From: Paralvinella palmiformis
Taxonomy: Eukaryota > Annelida > Polychaeta > Terebellida > Alvinellidae
Length of the DNA: 64,000 bases
Direction of reading: 5' to 3'
NCBI GenBank assembly: GCA_025642065.1
Contig: JAODUP010000577.1
Coordinates: 235,001 to 299,000, forward strand
Each line of letters starts with the position of its first letter. The first letter of the stretch is position 1. Positions 35,126 to 41,240 of this stretch are shown here, piece by piece. A program made the translations under genes and the position numbers. The notes beneath the pieces are model-generated. The model did no database searches, was not told the DNA's origin, and saw nothing but the letters and a program-made list of their open reading frames with translations.

Positions 35126-37847
35126 AATGTATCATAGTTTATATGATGAATAAAAGACATATAGATCATCTGTTCTGTCTGCGAAAAAAGTTCAATCAAT
35201 AATCGAGGGGGATGAAATTTAGAAGCTCAATAATCTTGAAAACCAAGTACTTAGAATATATTTTTTTGGTTCATGTAATCGAAGTGGTGGTTTATTGGGA
35301 GCTTTTTAATTAACGTCCAGTTGCACTGGTTAATCTACATATATAAGTTATTAGTTCGGCAATATAATTGAGTGGTGATCATTCCAACTCGATAACTACG
35401 AGTAACTTGGAGTAGGAATACTTAGCAACAGTAAGATGCGATAGTTTATCAATCGCATACCCGACTAGATGTACATTTGTGTAGACCTTTCACTCGATTA
35501 CACCATTTGTCAAAATATCCTGGCCAAAACTAATCCCATCGTAAATACGTGCTGTGGTATCGCCGTGATAATCATCTCTCTGTTTGTCTATTTCCAGGAT
35601 TATCAGCCCTAATTATCCTCTGCATTGCGGTGTTAGTAGGATTAGGAATCCTGGCCGTTGGTCTGTTCTACATCCGGAGGTAAGACTCTGGCAGTGATGC
35701 CATCCATCTCCTCCCCGTCACTGCCCGGCTTCCGCAGCCGCAGACATTGATCGTTCTCCTCGTAGCCGGAACGGCGGCACGCGGAAGGCGTTCATAATTC
35801 GAGACCGAAGTCTGTCTTTTCGACTGATTATCGCCCGCTTTGAGGCGTAGTGGACTCGCTTTGTCTAGGCGACGGGCGAGTTTCCACATCGTTAGCAAAA
35901 TCGCCGTAGATGTGGTCCACTTTAAGGCAAGCTCGACGCCATGCAAAGCAATCGGTTGCGTTAGAAATGGCAAACGGCATCTCGGGTTGAAGACAATGGC
36001 ATTACCGAGTGTCTCACGAAGACACATCAACCCGAACGAGACCAGCTGCTAAATAATTAACTATTGGAGAAGAATGACTCCGTGGGTCTGATCAATTCTA
36101 TTCCGGCGTCTGTTCTTTCGCCACTCGATGGCCTTTTGTCCGGCTTAAGTCACGTGAGAGCAACACGTGATAAACGCGGCTATACGGCCGTTTAGCCATC
36201 GACCGGCCAGTCGTAAGGCATGCCCGTGGGTGATGGCTAATCATGATAGCGCTGATTAATGCGCTATCCAGGGTGTGCCTACTACTGGTGATTAATGTGC
36301 AAGTTGTCGTTAATGTTCAGCTTATGGACTTTATGTAACTGTTTCCAACTTTAAAGTAGACAATTCCACGTCCAACTGTTTAGCCCATGTGTTTATGTTT
36401 CCTTTAAGCCTAATTGAACACGCACGCACACACGCGCACGCACGCACGCACGCACATCCACACACTGGGATATACACACGCGCGCGCAACCAGACACACA
36501 CGCACGCACACACACTAGCACATATACGGAAACGATGCCATAAACATCTTAATTAATGATCATAATTGGCAATCAAGAAATTAATTCCATTTCACATAAA
36601 AATATTTAAGGATACTTTACGATTAGAAAAACCAGTCCTTCCATTTGGCGAAATGATACGATATATAAAAATATGGGGAAATATAATAATATTTCCTATG
36701 GCATTACAGACGTCAAATTCATGGAATCCTGCTTTGTCTTTTATTAGACCATTTGAACATTAATAAGGTGCAACAACGAGCCATTATATCAAATCAGTTT
36801 TAGAAATCTTCCTCTCTTGTTACTAACTATGCATCTGATTTATATCAGAATTGTCTGTTGTTTTGGCTTTATAGAAATTGACTTCATCGTTATATTACAT
36901 TACTCCTCCGTGGTCAAATTGGTAGCGCGTTGGATCACAGAGCACTACCACCTGAGTTCGAATTTCGGCGTTGGCATATCTGAAGGGTGTTTCATCTTTG
37001 ACTGTGTTTCGTTTCATTACCTTTGGATGTCGCTCGGCCCATTTAGCCTACCATGTGCACAAAAGTGGCCGTAAAATACCAATTATTATCAATCATCGTC
37101 ATATTAGTCCTAAGGGTTTGGACGATATGCCTATTTTCAGCTATTTATTCGATGATGATGACGATTGATATTTTACGGCCACTTTCAAACATGCCCACGC
37201 CGAGATTCGAACACCGGTGGCAGTGATCGGTGGTCAAACACGCTACCGCTAGACCACAGAGGCGCCTAGCTATTTATTCGATGTTGCTTATCGTAAAACG
37301 TAGCTTTAAAGGGAGATGTACACTGTAAGTCTTAAATACACATTTAGCGATGGCCAATGATATTCTCGTCTTCGCTTGCAGAAAGCGCCATACTCGCAGT
37401 GGCAGGGAGGTGATGGTGCGCCCGCCGCCTGACATCCAATACGGCCCGAGTTCGGTGCCGGATAAGCCCGAGGTACCGTTGAGTCGTCCGTACAGCAAGA
37501 CGGGCGACTCGACTGAGTATTACCACTCAACGGAGAACGACTACTACAGGACATGGCAAATGCAGCGCCATGTGCCGCAGAACAGCCCGCTTCCGGCCGT
37601 GCCGACGACTATACCGCCCCCTCCGTATCACGCCAAGAGTCCGGTCCTCGGTGGCGAGTCTCATCTGCACGCCACTTCCGGAAACCAAGGCAAATCGGGA
37701 TACCAAAAAAGCACCTATCCTCCGAACGAACACATCTACGAGAGTCCAAAGTTCGAGAGAAAGGATTATTCCTCCGACGATTACGAAATCGACGGGATAA
37801 ACACGGAATATTTCGAGCTGGATCCAGACTCATCCAAGACAACCTAG
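2234..37847 (+). CDS. SUEL-lectin/CUB/sushi single-pass receptor (8 exons)
   Basis: Spliced gene; coding exons 2234-2312, 31085-31369, 32503-32687, 33125-33329, 34450-34605, 34736-34795, 35598-35679 and 37382-37847. Every junction is GT-AG and phases agree, giving 505 residues. Seen: signal peptide 1-25; SUEL/rhamnose-binding lectin 27-121 with eight cysteines and the YGR motif (54-56); CUB-like domain about 122-251 with cysteines 130/155 and 192/211; sushi domain 252-303 with cysteines 255, 277, 289 and 301; stalk 304-323; transmembrane helix about 325-347; basic stop-transfer RRKRH; tyrosine-rich cytoplasmic tail 351-505. SUEL lectin domains are known to bind rhamnose or galactose or act as adhesion modules (latrophilins, EVA-1). 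I infer a cell-surface recognition or adhesion receptor with phosphotyrosine signalling. The domain order is clear, but I do not recognise a named orthologue. The least certain part is assigning exon 1 across a 28.8 kb intron. Confidence 0.8.
2393..3053 (+). repeat. Diverged tandem duplication, two ~310-350 bp copies
   Basis: Copy 1 (2393-2699) and copy 2 (2704-3053) share the same order of blocks: GAATGGTGTA, then CATAAATAACCT, then TTATTTGT/TCATTTGT plus CTCT, then CTGTTTATCGC, TATCTATAAGA, TTCGAATC and GGGATT(C/T)G. Each copy ends in a tRNA-like SINE head. Copy 2 differs mainly by a 60-bp AT expansion (2852-2914) where copy 1 has only a short TATGTATATATGG. It lies 80 bases after the exon 1 donor. 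Confidence 0.7.
2605..2700 (+). mobile_element. tRNA-derived SINE, CAA-tail family (truncated)
   Basis: tRNA-like head with A-box-like ATGGCGCTGAGATAGC and B-box GTAGGTTCGAATCC, followed by the family block TTTGTGGGATTCG. The 3' part with the CAA tail is missing because the tandem duplication begins again. Confidence 0.45.
2965..3150 (+). mobile_element. tRNA-derived SINE, CAA-tail family
   Basis: Head with B-box-like TAGTTTCGAATCTTG, the shared block GCGGGATTTG, a body containing CCACTCGGC and a 3' (CAA)n tail at about 3124-3150. A relative lies on the minus strand at 46386-46590, again with (CAA)n at its end. Confidence 0.5.
4498..4683. mobile_element. Inverted-repeat (MITE-like) element
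   Basis: The left end GGTAGTCATCAACTTACGAC and the right end GTCGTAAGTTG...GACTACC are inverted complements, the right arm interrupted by about 18 bases. An inner hairpin sits at 4505-4538 (14-bp stem with one G-T pair). It has no coding capacity and is followed by an ATT microsatellite. This suits a non-autonomous DNA transposon; superfamily unknown. Confidence 0.45.
8218..8450 (+). repeat. CT-dinucleotide microsatellite
   Basis: About 230 bases of nearly pure CT with ACTC and GCTC interruptions. Frames across it give serine-leucine repeats and are not genes. Confidence 0.9.
9281..9400 (+). mobile_element. Decayed tRNA-derived SINE (relative of 45,441 copy)
   Basis: Has a B-box-like CATCGGTTCGATGTCG and the block CTCGGCTCACAATGTTTCGGGTGG, resembling CTCGGCTCACAACATCGTGGGTGG of the 45,441 element. 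Strongly diverged. Confidence 0.35.
9544..9722 (+). mobile_element. Full-length tRNA-derived SINE, head A
   Basis: The tRNA-like head GCCTCCGTGGTCTAGCGGTA and B-box TTGTTCGAATCTCGGCG are followed by the body TTTCATCTTTGACTTCG, GGAGGTCGCTCGGCCCATTT, ATGTGCACAAA and GGTAAAACATCAATC. RNA polymerase III promoter boxes are recognisable. This is one of about fifteen copies or fragments in the window. Confidence 0.8.
10980..11850. other. GC/CpG-elevated noncoding block in intron 1
   Basis: A clear rise in GC and CpG against AT-rich flanks, without repeats. Open frames of 75-146 residues occur on both strands but show no domain, no plausible splice framework and low-complexity Arg/Pro/Ser content, as GC-rich noncoding DNA often gives. 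It contains a perfect TGACGTCA at 11210-11217. It may be an enhancer or conserved noncoding element, which only cross-species alignment could show. Confidence 0.35.
12076..12242 (+). mobile_element. tRNA-derived SINE, head B
   Basis: Head B reads GCCTCCATGGCCTAACCGGT with B-box GGGTTCAAACCCCGGCCGGG, then the same body as head A elements (TTTCATCTTTCACTTCGCC, GCTCGGCCCATTTAGCCTAC, GTGGCCGCAAAACA). The head is distinct from head A but joined to the same body. Confidence 0.75.
12838..13012 (-). mobile_element. tRNA-derived SINE, head B (inverted)
   Basis: Reverse-strand copy with body words TTTTATGGCCAC, GGCTAAATGGGCC, GAAAGATGAAACA and the head B complement GGCCGGGGTTTGAACCC. It lies about 600 bases from the plus-strand head B copy at 12,076, forming an inverted pair. 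Confidence 0.75.
13013..15726. other. Intron 1, no gene recognised
   Basis: Mostly unique AT-rich sequence. A CT/AT/ATCT compound microsatellite occupies 13653-13880. A short perfect hairpin lies at 15176-15212. No exon, RNA gene or transposon coding region is recognised. Confidence 0.4.
15176..15212. repeat. Perfect 11-bp inverted repeat with nested palindrome
   Basis: TATGCCATAGA and TCTATGGCATA form a perfect stem, and the enclosed AGAGTG/CACTCT can pair alternatively. It may be a protein-binding palindrome or chance. Confidence 0.6.
15727..16036 (+). repeat. GATG tetranucleotide array
   Basis: About 310 bases of imperfect GATG units with ATGC and ATAG variants. Translation on the reverse strand gives His-Pro-Ser-Ile repeats, not a gene. 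Confidence 0.9.
16361..16770 (+). repeat. Degenerate ~42-bp tandem repeat
   Basis: About ten units built on TCTAGACTAGACATAGCCAG followed by CCTGTG. The last four are best preserved (starts near 16583, 16625, 16667 and 16708); earlier ones are decayed. Confidence 0.65.
17000..22430. other. Intron 1, series of GC/CpG-elevated unique blocks
   Basis: Blocks near 17.0-17.3, 18.1-18.8, 18.9-19.5 and 20.2-21.5 kb are less AT-rich, CpG-containing and repeat-poor. ATC-rich simple sequence is at 20096-20200. Frames up to 124 residues (for example 21432-21806 minus and 17007-17321 minus) show no family motif. A decayed SINE remnant may lie at 19806-19890 (GGTAGGCTAAATAGACC). I see no exon compatible with phase 1 joining of the flanking receptor exons. 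Confidence 0.35.
22433..22513. repeat. AT microsatellite
   Basis: Pure AT dinucleotides over about 80 bases. Confidence 0.95.
22715..22885 (+). repeat. ACTC tetranucleotide array
   Basis: About 170 bases of nearly pure ACTC. It is the reverse-complement motif of the TGAG array at 30132-30550. Confidence 0.95.
23090..28110. other. Intron 1, GC/CpG-elevated unique blocks
   Basis: Blocks at about 23.1-23.6, 24.25-25.3, 26.1-26.5, 27.0-27.3 and 27.75-28.1 kb stand out from AT-rich spacers. The 24.25-25.3 kb block is the most CpG-rich and has a perfect TGACGTCA at 24771-24778. No domain, splice-consistent exon or RNA gene is recognised. They may be regulatory elements of the receptor gene (inference). 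Confidence 0.35.
28470..28616. mobile_element. 147-bp palindromic MITE
   Basis: Ends TATATGTTACAGTTAATC and GATTAACTGTAACGTATA are inverted complements at 17 of 18 positions. Subterminal pairs also match: CAGGTAATATGTATAT against ATATACATATTATCTG, and TCACCTGAAA against ACCTGAAAAG. The whole element can fold as a long hairpin. It has no ORF and its superfamily is not recognised. Confidence 0.65.
28620..30131. other. Intron 1, unique sequence
   Basis: AT-rich sequence with a C10 run near 28905-28915 and a GC-elevated block at about 29.5-30.0 kb. No exon recognised. Confidence 0.4.
30132..30550 (+). repeat. TGAG tetranucleotide array
   Basis: About 420 bases of TGAG with GCGAG and GGTGG variants, the longest tetranucleotide array in the window, ending about 530 bases before exon 2. 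Reverse-strand frames give Thr-His-Ser-Leu repeats and are artefacts. Confidence 0.95.
31085..31369 (+). CDS. Receptor exon 2: SUEL/rhamnose-binding lectin domain
   Basis: Residues 27-121. Acceptor TTTCTTCAG, donor G|GTGAGT, phase 1 on both sides, so the domain sits on a symmetric exon. The eight cysteines are at 32, 41, 62, 72, 84, 90, 105 and 119. The family YGR motif is at 54-56; the usual DPC is QPC at 103-105, followed by the typical YLEVVYEC end. Family knowledge: this fold binds L-rhamnose or D-galactose through residues near YGR, or mediates protein contacts. GC content is well above the flanking introns, as expected for coding sequence. Confidence 0.9.
31370..32502 (+). other. Intron 2, trinucleotide and minisatellite repeats
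   Basis: Contains GAT/ATT repeats (31425-31600), an AGT/TGT-rich tract (31790-32010), a 36-bp minisatellite (32088-32280) and a short CGT run. Serine, leucine and threonine homopolymer frames come from these repeats. Confidence 0.7.
32088..32280 (+). repeat. 36-bp minisatellite, about 5.4 copies
   Basis: The unit begins AGTAATAGTAGCAGTAGAAA and ends AATATATGT. Copies are almost identical, apart from AGCAG/AGCAA changes in the last ones. Confidence 0.85.
32503..32687 (+). CDS. Receptor exon 3: CUB-like domain, first half
   Basis: Residues 122-183. Acceptor ATTATATTCCAG, phase 1 in, phase 0 out. It carries the first cysteine pair (130 and 155, spacing as in CUB domains) and the strand sequence [12 protein letters not shown], matching the conserved hydrophobic strand of CUB. 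Two overlapping donors are possible: GAG|GTAAGG (used here) and GAT|GTAAGA nine bases earlier; both keep the frame. Confidence 0.8.
32688..33124 (+). other. Intron 3, compound microsatellites
   Basis: TG 32745-32818, CT 32841-32872, AGTC 32921-32960, AT 33039-33092. The acceptor CCTCCACCCCTCAG lies only about 20 bases after the AT run region. Confidence 0.8.
33125..33329 (+). CDS. Receptor exon 4: CUB-like domain, second half
   Basis: Residues 184-251. Contains the second cysteine pair (192 and 211) and ends with the strand HFLLRFE, the usual close of a CUB domain. Phase 0 in, phase 1 out at G|GTTTGT. The four-cysteine pattern across exons 3 and 4 supports CUB, although no calcium-binding Asp/Glu set could be assigned with confidence. 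Confidence 0.82.
33330..34449 (+). other. Intron 4
   Basis: Contains ACT/AAT repeats (33515-33578) and AGT repeats (33905-33990). The last 400 bases are less AT-rich and carry a perfect TGACGTCA at 34251-34258. No extra exon recognised. Confidence 0.6.
34450..34605 (+). CDS. Receptor exon 5: sushi (CCP) domain
   Basis: Residues 252-303. Acceptor CTCCTGCAG, donor G|GTAAGA, phase 1 on both sides, the usual symmetric exon for CCP modules. Cysteines at 255, 277, 289 and 301, the start [11 protein letters not shown] and the end KWSGTYNNC match the CCP consensus. One N-glycosylation sequon (N300-C-T) overlaps the last cysteine. Confidence 0.88.
34736..34795 (+). CDS. Receptor exon 6: juxtamembrane stalk
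   Basis: A 60-base exon giving residues 304-323 ([13 protein letters not shown]...). Acceptor TATTTTCAG, donor G|GTCAGT, phase 1 on both sides, so it could be skipped without changing frame. It links the sushi domain to the membrane helix. It has the weakest intrinsic coding evidence of the eight exons. Confidence 0.6.
34796..35597 (+). other. Intron 6
   Basis: AT-rich, with AT and TG microsatellites at 35021-35120. No other feature. Confidence 0.6.
35598..35679 (+). CDS. Receptor exon 7: transmembrane helix
   Basis: Residues 324-350 plus two bases of the next codon: about 23 hydrophobic residues ([20 protein letters not shown]) followed by FYIRR. Acceptor TATTTCCAG, donor AG|GTAAGA, phase 1 in and phase 2 out. 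Basic residues after the helix set a cytoplasmic C-terminus. Confidence 0.85.
36903..37100 (+). mobile_element. tRNA-derived SINE, head A, in intron 7
   Basis: Full-length copy: CCTCCGTGGTCAAATTGGTA head, B-box GAGTTCGAATTTCGGCG, body TTTCATCTTTGACTG, TCGCTCGGCCCATTTAGCCT, GTGGCCGTAAAATACC, and an ATC-rich tail. Confidence 0.8.
37153..37266 (-). mobile_element. SINE, head A, internally deleted and inverted
   Basis: Has the reverse-complement tail (GATGATGATG, ATTTTACGGCCACTTT) joined directly to the head complement (ATGCCCACGCCGAGATTCGA), so the central body is missing. It is complementary to the neighbouring plus-strand copy. Confidence 0.78.
37382..37847 (+). CDS. Receptor exon 8: cytoplasmic tail and stop
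   Basis: Residues 351-505 ending at TAG. Acceptor TTCGCTTGCAG, phase 2. The tail is rich in Pro, Ser and Tyr: 13 tyrosines in about 154 residues, a proline-rich PPPPY (429-433; PPxY, WW-domain type), YESP (470-473; YxxP, Crk/Nck SH2 type), acidic tyrosine contexts DDYEID (485) and EYFELD (494), the latter also a YxxL-type sorting motif. Two overlapping long frames in this region are shadows. Confidence 0.9.
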
Positions 37848-38720
37848 GTGGCGGCGCCATACGGCTCCTCCGTCACGTGACTGATCAGGATAGTGTGAGT
37901 GTGTATAGATCAGGTGGCCTAGAAGGCGTGCTAACTGTTGGTACCGTGACCGTGTTGTTATGTCGATGTGACTGGCGATCTCTAGAGCGGAAACTCCCGG
38001 ATGACTACGACGGGAAGGACGCCACTCGTGACTGCGGCATCCGAGTTTATATTCGTCTTCTCGGATCAGATCCTTGATACACGTCGATTATTTTGGGATC
38101 TCTGCCGGGAAGGAATGGCAGTGAACTAGCACGACCTCACAACGTCATCATCGCATGCTATCTGAAAGTGTTGAACCTTGCCTTCAAGAATATATTGGTC
38201 AAGATTCGGATAAGTGTATAACATCGTAAACAACCTGGATAACAATTTGTGATTCATTGCGAATCATCTTTTTTGTTTGTTGCTGAATTGTTATATTTAT
38301 TTATTTACGGCTATAACGAACGCGAACGCGGTCATTACGCATTCCCTTTTGAACGACACTTGGCCAACAGCGAACCGATGTGCCGCGCTTCCTCAAAGAA
38401 GATCAGCTATCTGCGTTAGACATCTGGCTGTCGCTGAAAGAAAGGGAATAGCTACTGGCTGCTGAATGATGTCGAGCCAAGGACCGCTACCGGGTGTTGA
38501 ATAGAACCCATAACCCGTGATTATGAGTTTCAAAAGTCTATCAGCTGAGTTGCGGTGCATTAAAACAATTGCTAACATGACGATATGTATAAAATGTATG
38601 CCTCCCTGCGAATAGAGAGGTATGTTACCTCTATATGTCACCTCTCTCTGTGTGTTACCTCTATGTCATTTGGCCATAGAACTAAACTGTACAAACAAAA
38701 AATAAATCAACAACAACAAA
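37848..38720 (+). other. 3' UTR of receptor gene
   Basis: Noncoding sequence from the stop to the first AATAAA (38701-38706), about 850 bases. It is moderately GC-rich at first, then AT-rich. No other polyadenylation signal occurs between. Confidence 0.5.
38701..38706 (+). terminator. Polyadenylation signal AATAAA
   Basis: First canonical AATAAA after the receptor stop codon. It precedes the AT microsatellite at 38,749. Confidence 0.5.
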
Positions 38721-38746
38721 GTTACTTCGGTTATTTTCTCTTAATC

Positions 38747-38748
<2 letters not shown>

Positions 38749-38829
<81 letters not shown>

Positions 38830-38846
38830 CATGTAATAATGAGTAA

Positions 38847-38936
<90 letters not shown>
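38749..38936. repeat. Two adjacent AT microsatellites
   Basis: AT runs at 38749-38827 and about 38850-38936, separated by a short unique spacer. Confidence 0.95.
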
Positions 38937-38941
<5 letters not shown>

Positions 38942-39614
38942 GACATGGGGCGATTCCATTGAGAATAAAATCGATTATAATTACAATTTTTTATGATTAT
39001 GATTACGATCATCCCAAAAATAAAAGTAATCGGTTATATTTACGACTACAGGATCTTGTGTATTCACGATTGTAATCAGGATTACATCAAATTATCATTT
39101 ATTCATTAACCCAACTCAACACTAAAAATAAACTGTATGAGCTAATTGTTTTAATTTTCAGAAACACGCACATCCATATTCGTATCATCATCGTACATAA
39201 GTGTATAGACATTCGTGATTGCAACATGCAGTTAGTCCAATTAAAATTATGGATCTGATTTTTGTAATGAGTTTTTTCTTCTTTATACACAGAAGGGCAT
39301 CTGGTTGTTTTTAGTAAACCAAATAGCTGGTGAACATTGAATATTTAAAACATTGACTGGTAATGATAGATAATCAGCGTCTGAGGTCTGGGAACAATAT
39401 AGTACTACAGTTTATATATAGTATACTATCAGAGGCGGTCAAAATGTAATTATAAAAGTAATCGTTCAATACAACTAATTTAGCAGTGTATTTGTTTACG
39501 ATTACGATTACAACATAATCAGTTACCAATATATAAGTATAGTCGTAGTTATAGCCACGAAATATGATTATTGATTGCAATTACCCCAATGTCTGACACA
39601 CACACACACACACG

Positions 39615-39665
<51 letters not shown>

Positions 39666-40290
39666 TTCACATTTCAGTCAGGACTCAAATATATATTTGT
39701 GTACGCCATTGTCATATATAGAGACACACGTACAATCTGACACAAGACATCAACTATACGAGGAGTACCCGGTTACCTGCCGCCAATAATTCAATAGAAT
39801 TCTGTATTCTAACTTTGTCTTTAATGATGGTCGCTGAAGCATGAAGCGGGTGTACTTAAGGCTGTTGTACAATGATTTATTTATTAAGCACGATTTGTTT
39901 TGTGGTGTTTTTTGCTACATTTGTATAGCCAGTGGCAGAAAGTTCCGTGTTTAATATTCTGGTGATGAGCTGTACCTGTGTTTACGTGTGCTGAGCGTCT
40001 GGCCAAGGTGTGCATGTTAGCAGGTTTGCCCAAATGTCGCTTATTTTGTGATAAATAAAATAAATATCCGAAACACCATTCCTTGTCGTTTGGTTCGTTT
40101 GACAGACATCATCTAAGTGGGTACAAGTGTTTATGTCCGTGTGTGTGCCCATTTGTTAATGTATGTGAAATAGACCACATTTGTGGGTGAGCATTTATAT
40201 GTGTAAGTGCATCGTTTCAGACAAACGGCCGTCCACGATGCGTTCGCACATTCCGATACGGGAAGAGCAAATTTTATTTATTTATTTGCA

Positions 40291-40338
<48 letters not shown>

Positions 40339-40601
40339 AGATTCCTTGGAGTATATGTGGTGGTTTCTCTCACTGCACAAACGCCACGAGTAGGTTTTGA
40401 AGTTTGTTGACATATAAAGAAAGTTCAGAGTGAAATCTCCCCAAGTTTCCTACAAACTGAATACCGTGACCCAAGAAAGTTGGATAGCGCGGCCCTGAAA
40501 TAACAAACAGCCTTCCGTGACAGGATCAGACCAGATAGAATGTAAGCCTTCTCGAACTGATTTGCACACGTAACTGGCTTACACCGGAAATGAGTCAACC
40601 G
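38937..40601. other. Intergenic, AT-rich
   Basis: GATTAC/GTAATC-type words recur at 38960-39090 and in the possible hAT-like element at 39430-39595. CA/AT microsatellite 39597-39663; ATT run 40288-40337. No gene recognised. Confidence 0.45.
39430..39595. mobile_element. Possible non-autonomous hAT-like element
   Basis: Ends CAGAGGCGG... and ...CCCCAATGTCTG begin and end with CAG/CTG, and the subterminal zones are full of GTAAT(C) and ATTAC words, a pattern I associate with non-autonomous hAT elements. No target duplication can be tested because a CA microsatellite abuts the right end. Confidence 0.3.
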
Positions 40602-40753
40602 CATATGGTAGGCTAAATGGGCCGAGCGACCTCCAAAGGTAATGAATCGAATTCAAAGATGAAACACCCCTCAGATATGCCCACGCCAAGATTCGAACTC
40701 GGGAGGTAGTGATCTGTGATCCAACGCGCTACCAACTGGACCACGGAAGCGCC
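40602..40753 (-). mobile_element. tRNA-derived SINE, head A (3' end missing)
   Basis: Reverse complement of body and head: GGTAGGCTAAATGGGCCGAG, CAAAGATGAAACACC, AAGATTCGAACTCGG, GACCACGGAAGCGCC. The terminal GGCCGTAAAAC/ATC tail is absent. Confidence 0.75.
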
Positions 40754-41087
40754 TTCGGATGAAAATGCTAATAGTATTACTAATTCTAATCAGATACATA
40801 CTACTACTAGAAATAATGTAGATTTAATAAACGCCATTACCATCAGTCCTTACTGGCGCTGGTAATTGTTTCAATCTTTATGTACGTAGTAATAACATGG
40901 ACCGAGGCCGGAATAAGGACTTTGATACAACGATTTTAAAATAAGTCACTATCAAGGTCGCACGTCATTAATATACAGTAGTAAAAAAATTATACGTGTA
41001 TCCGGGAAGATGTACAAGACGAATAGTAACAAAGAAAATGTAGTAGGCGCGCGCGCGCACGCATACACACACGCACACACATGCACA

Positions 41088-41089
41088 CG

Positions 41090-41145
<56 letters not shown>
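41088..41145. repeat. CA/AT compound microsatellite
   Basis: CA then AT dinucleotides directly abutting a truncated SINE. Confidence 0.9.
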
Positions 41146-41147
<2 letters not shown>

Positions 41148-41240
41148 GTTTCATCTTTCACTTCGTATCATTACATTTGGAGGTCGCTCGGCCCATTTAG
41201 CCTATCTTGTACACAAACGTGGCCGTAAAACAGCAAATTT
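41146..41240 (+). mobile_element. SINE 3' body fragment
   Basis: Starts at TTTCATCTTTCACTTCG immediately after the AT run and continues GGAGGTCGCTCGGCCCATTT to GTGGCCGTAAAACAGCA. The head is replaced by the microsatellite, as also at 391. Confidence 0.7.

Larger units (their letters stand above)
35680..37381 (+). other. Intron 7 with GC-elevated block and inverted SINE pair
   Basis: Positions 35690-36300 are GC/CpG-elevated, repeat-poor and noncoding, with TAAT-type words, so they may be a regulatory block. CA-rich simple sequence is at 36420-36510. SINEs in opposite orientation lie at 36903-37100 and 37153-37266, ending 115 bases before exon 8. Confidence 0.55.

Noticed and set aside
37553..38077. 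174-residue plus-strand frame overlapping receptor exon 8 and the 3' UTR
   Set aside because: Shadow frame: exon 8 in the receptor frame has the correct acceptor phase and protein-like motifs; this one is Arg/Ser-rich without domains.
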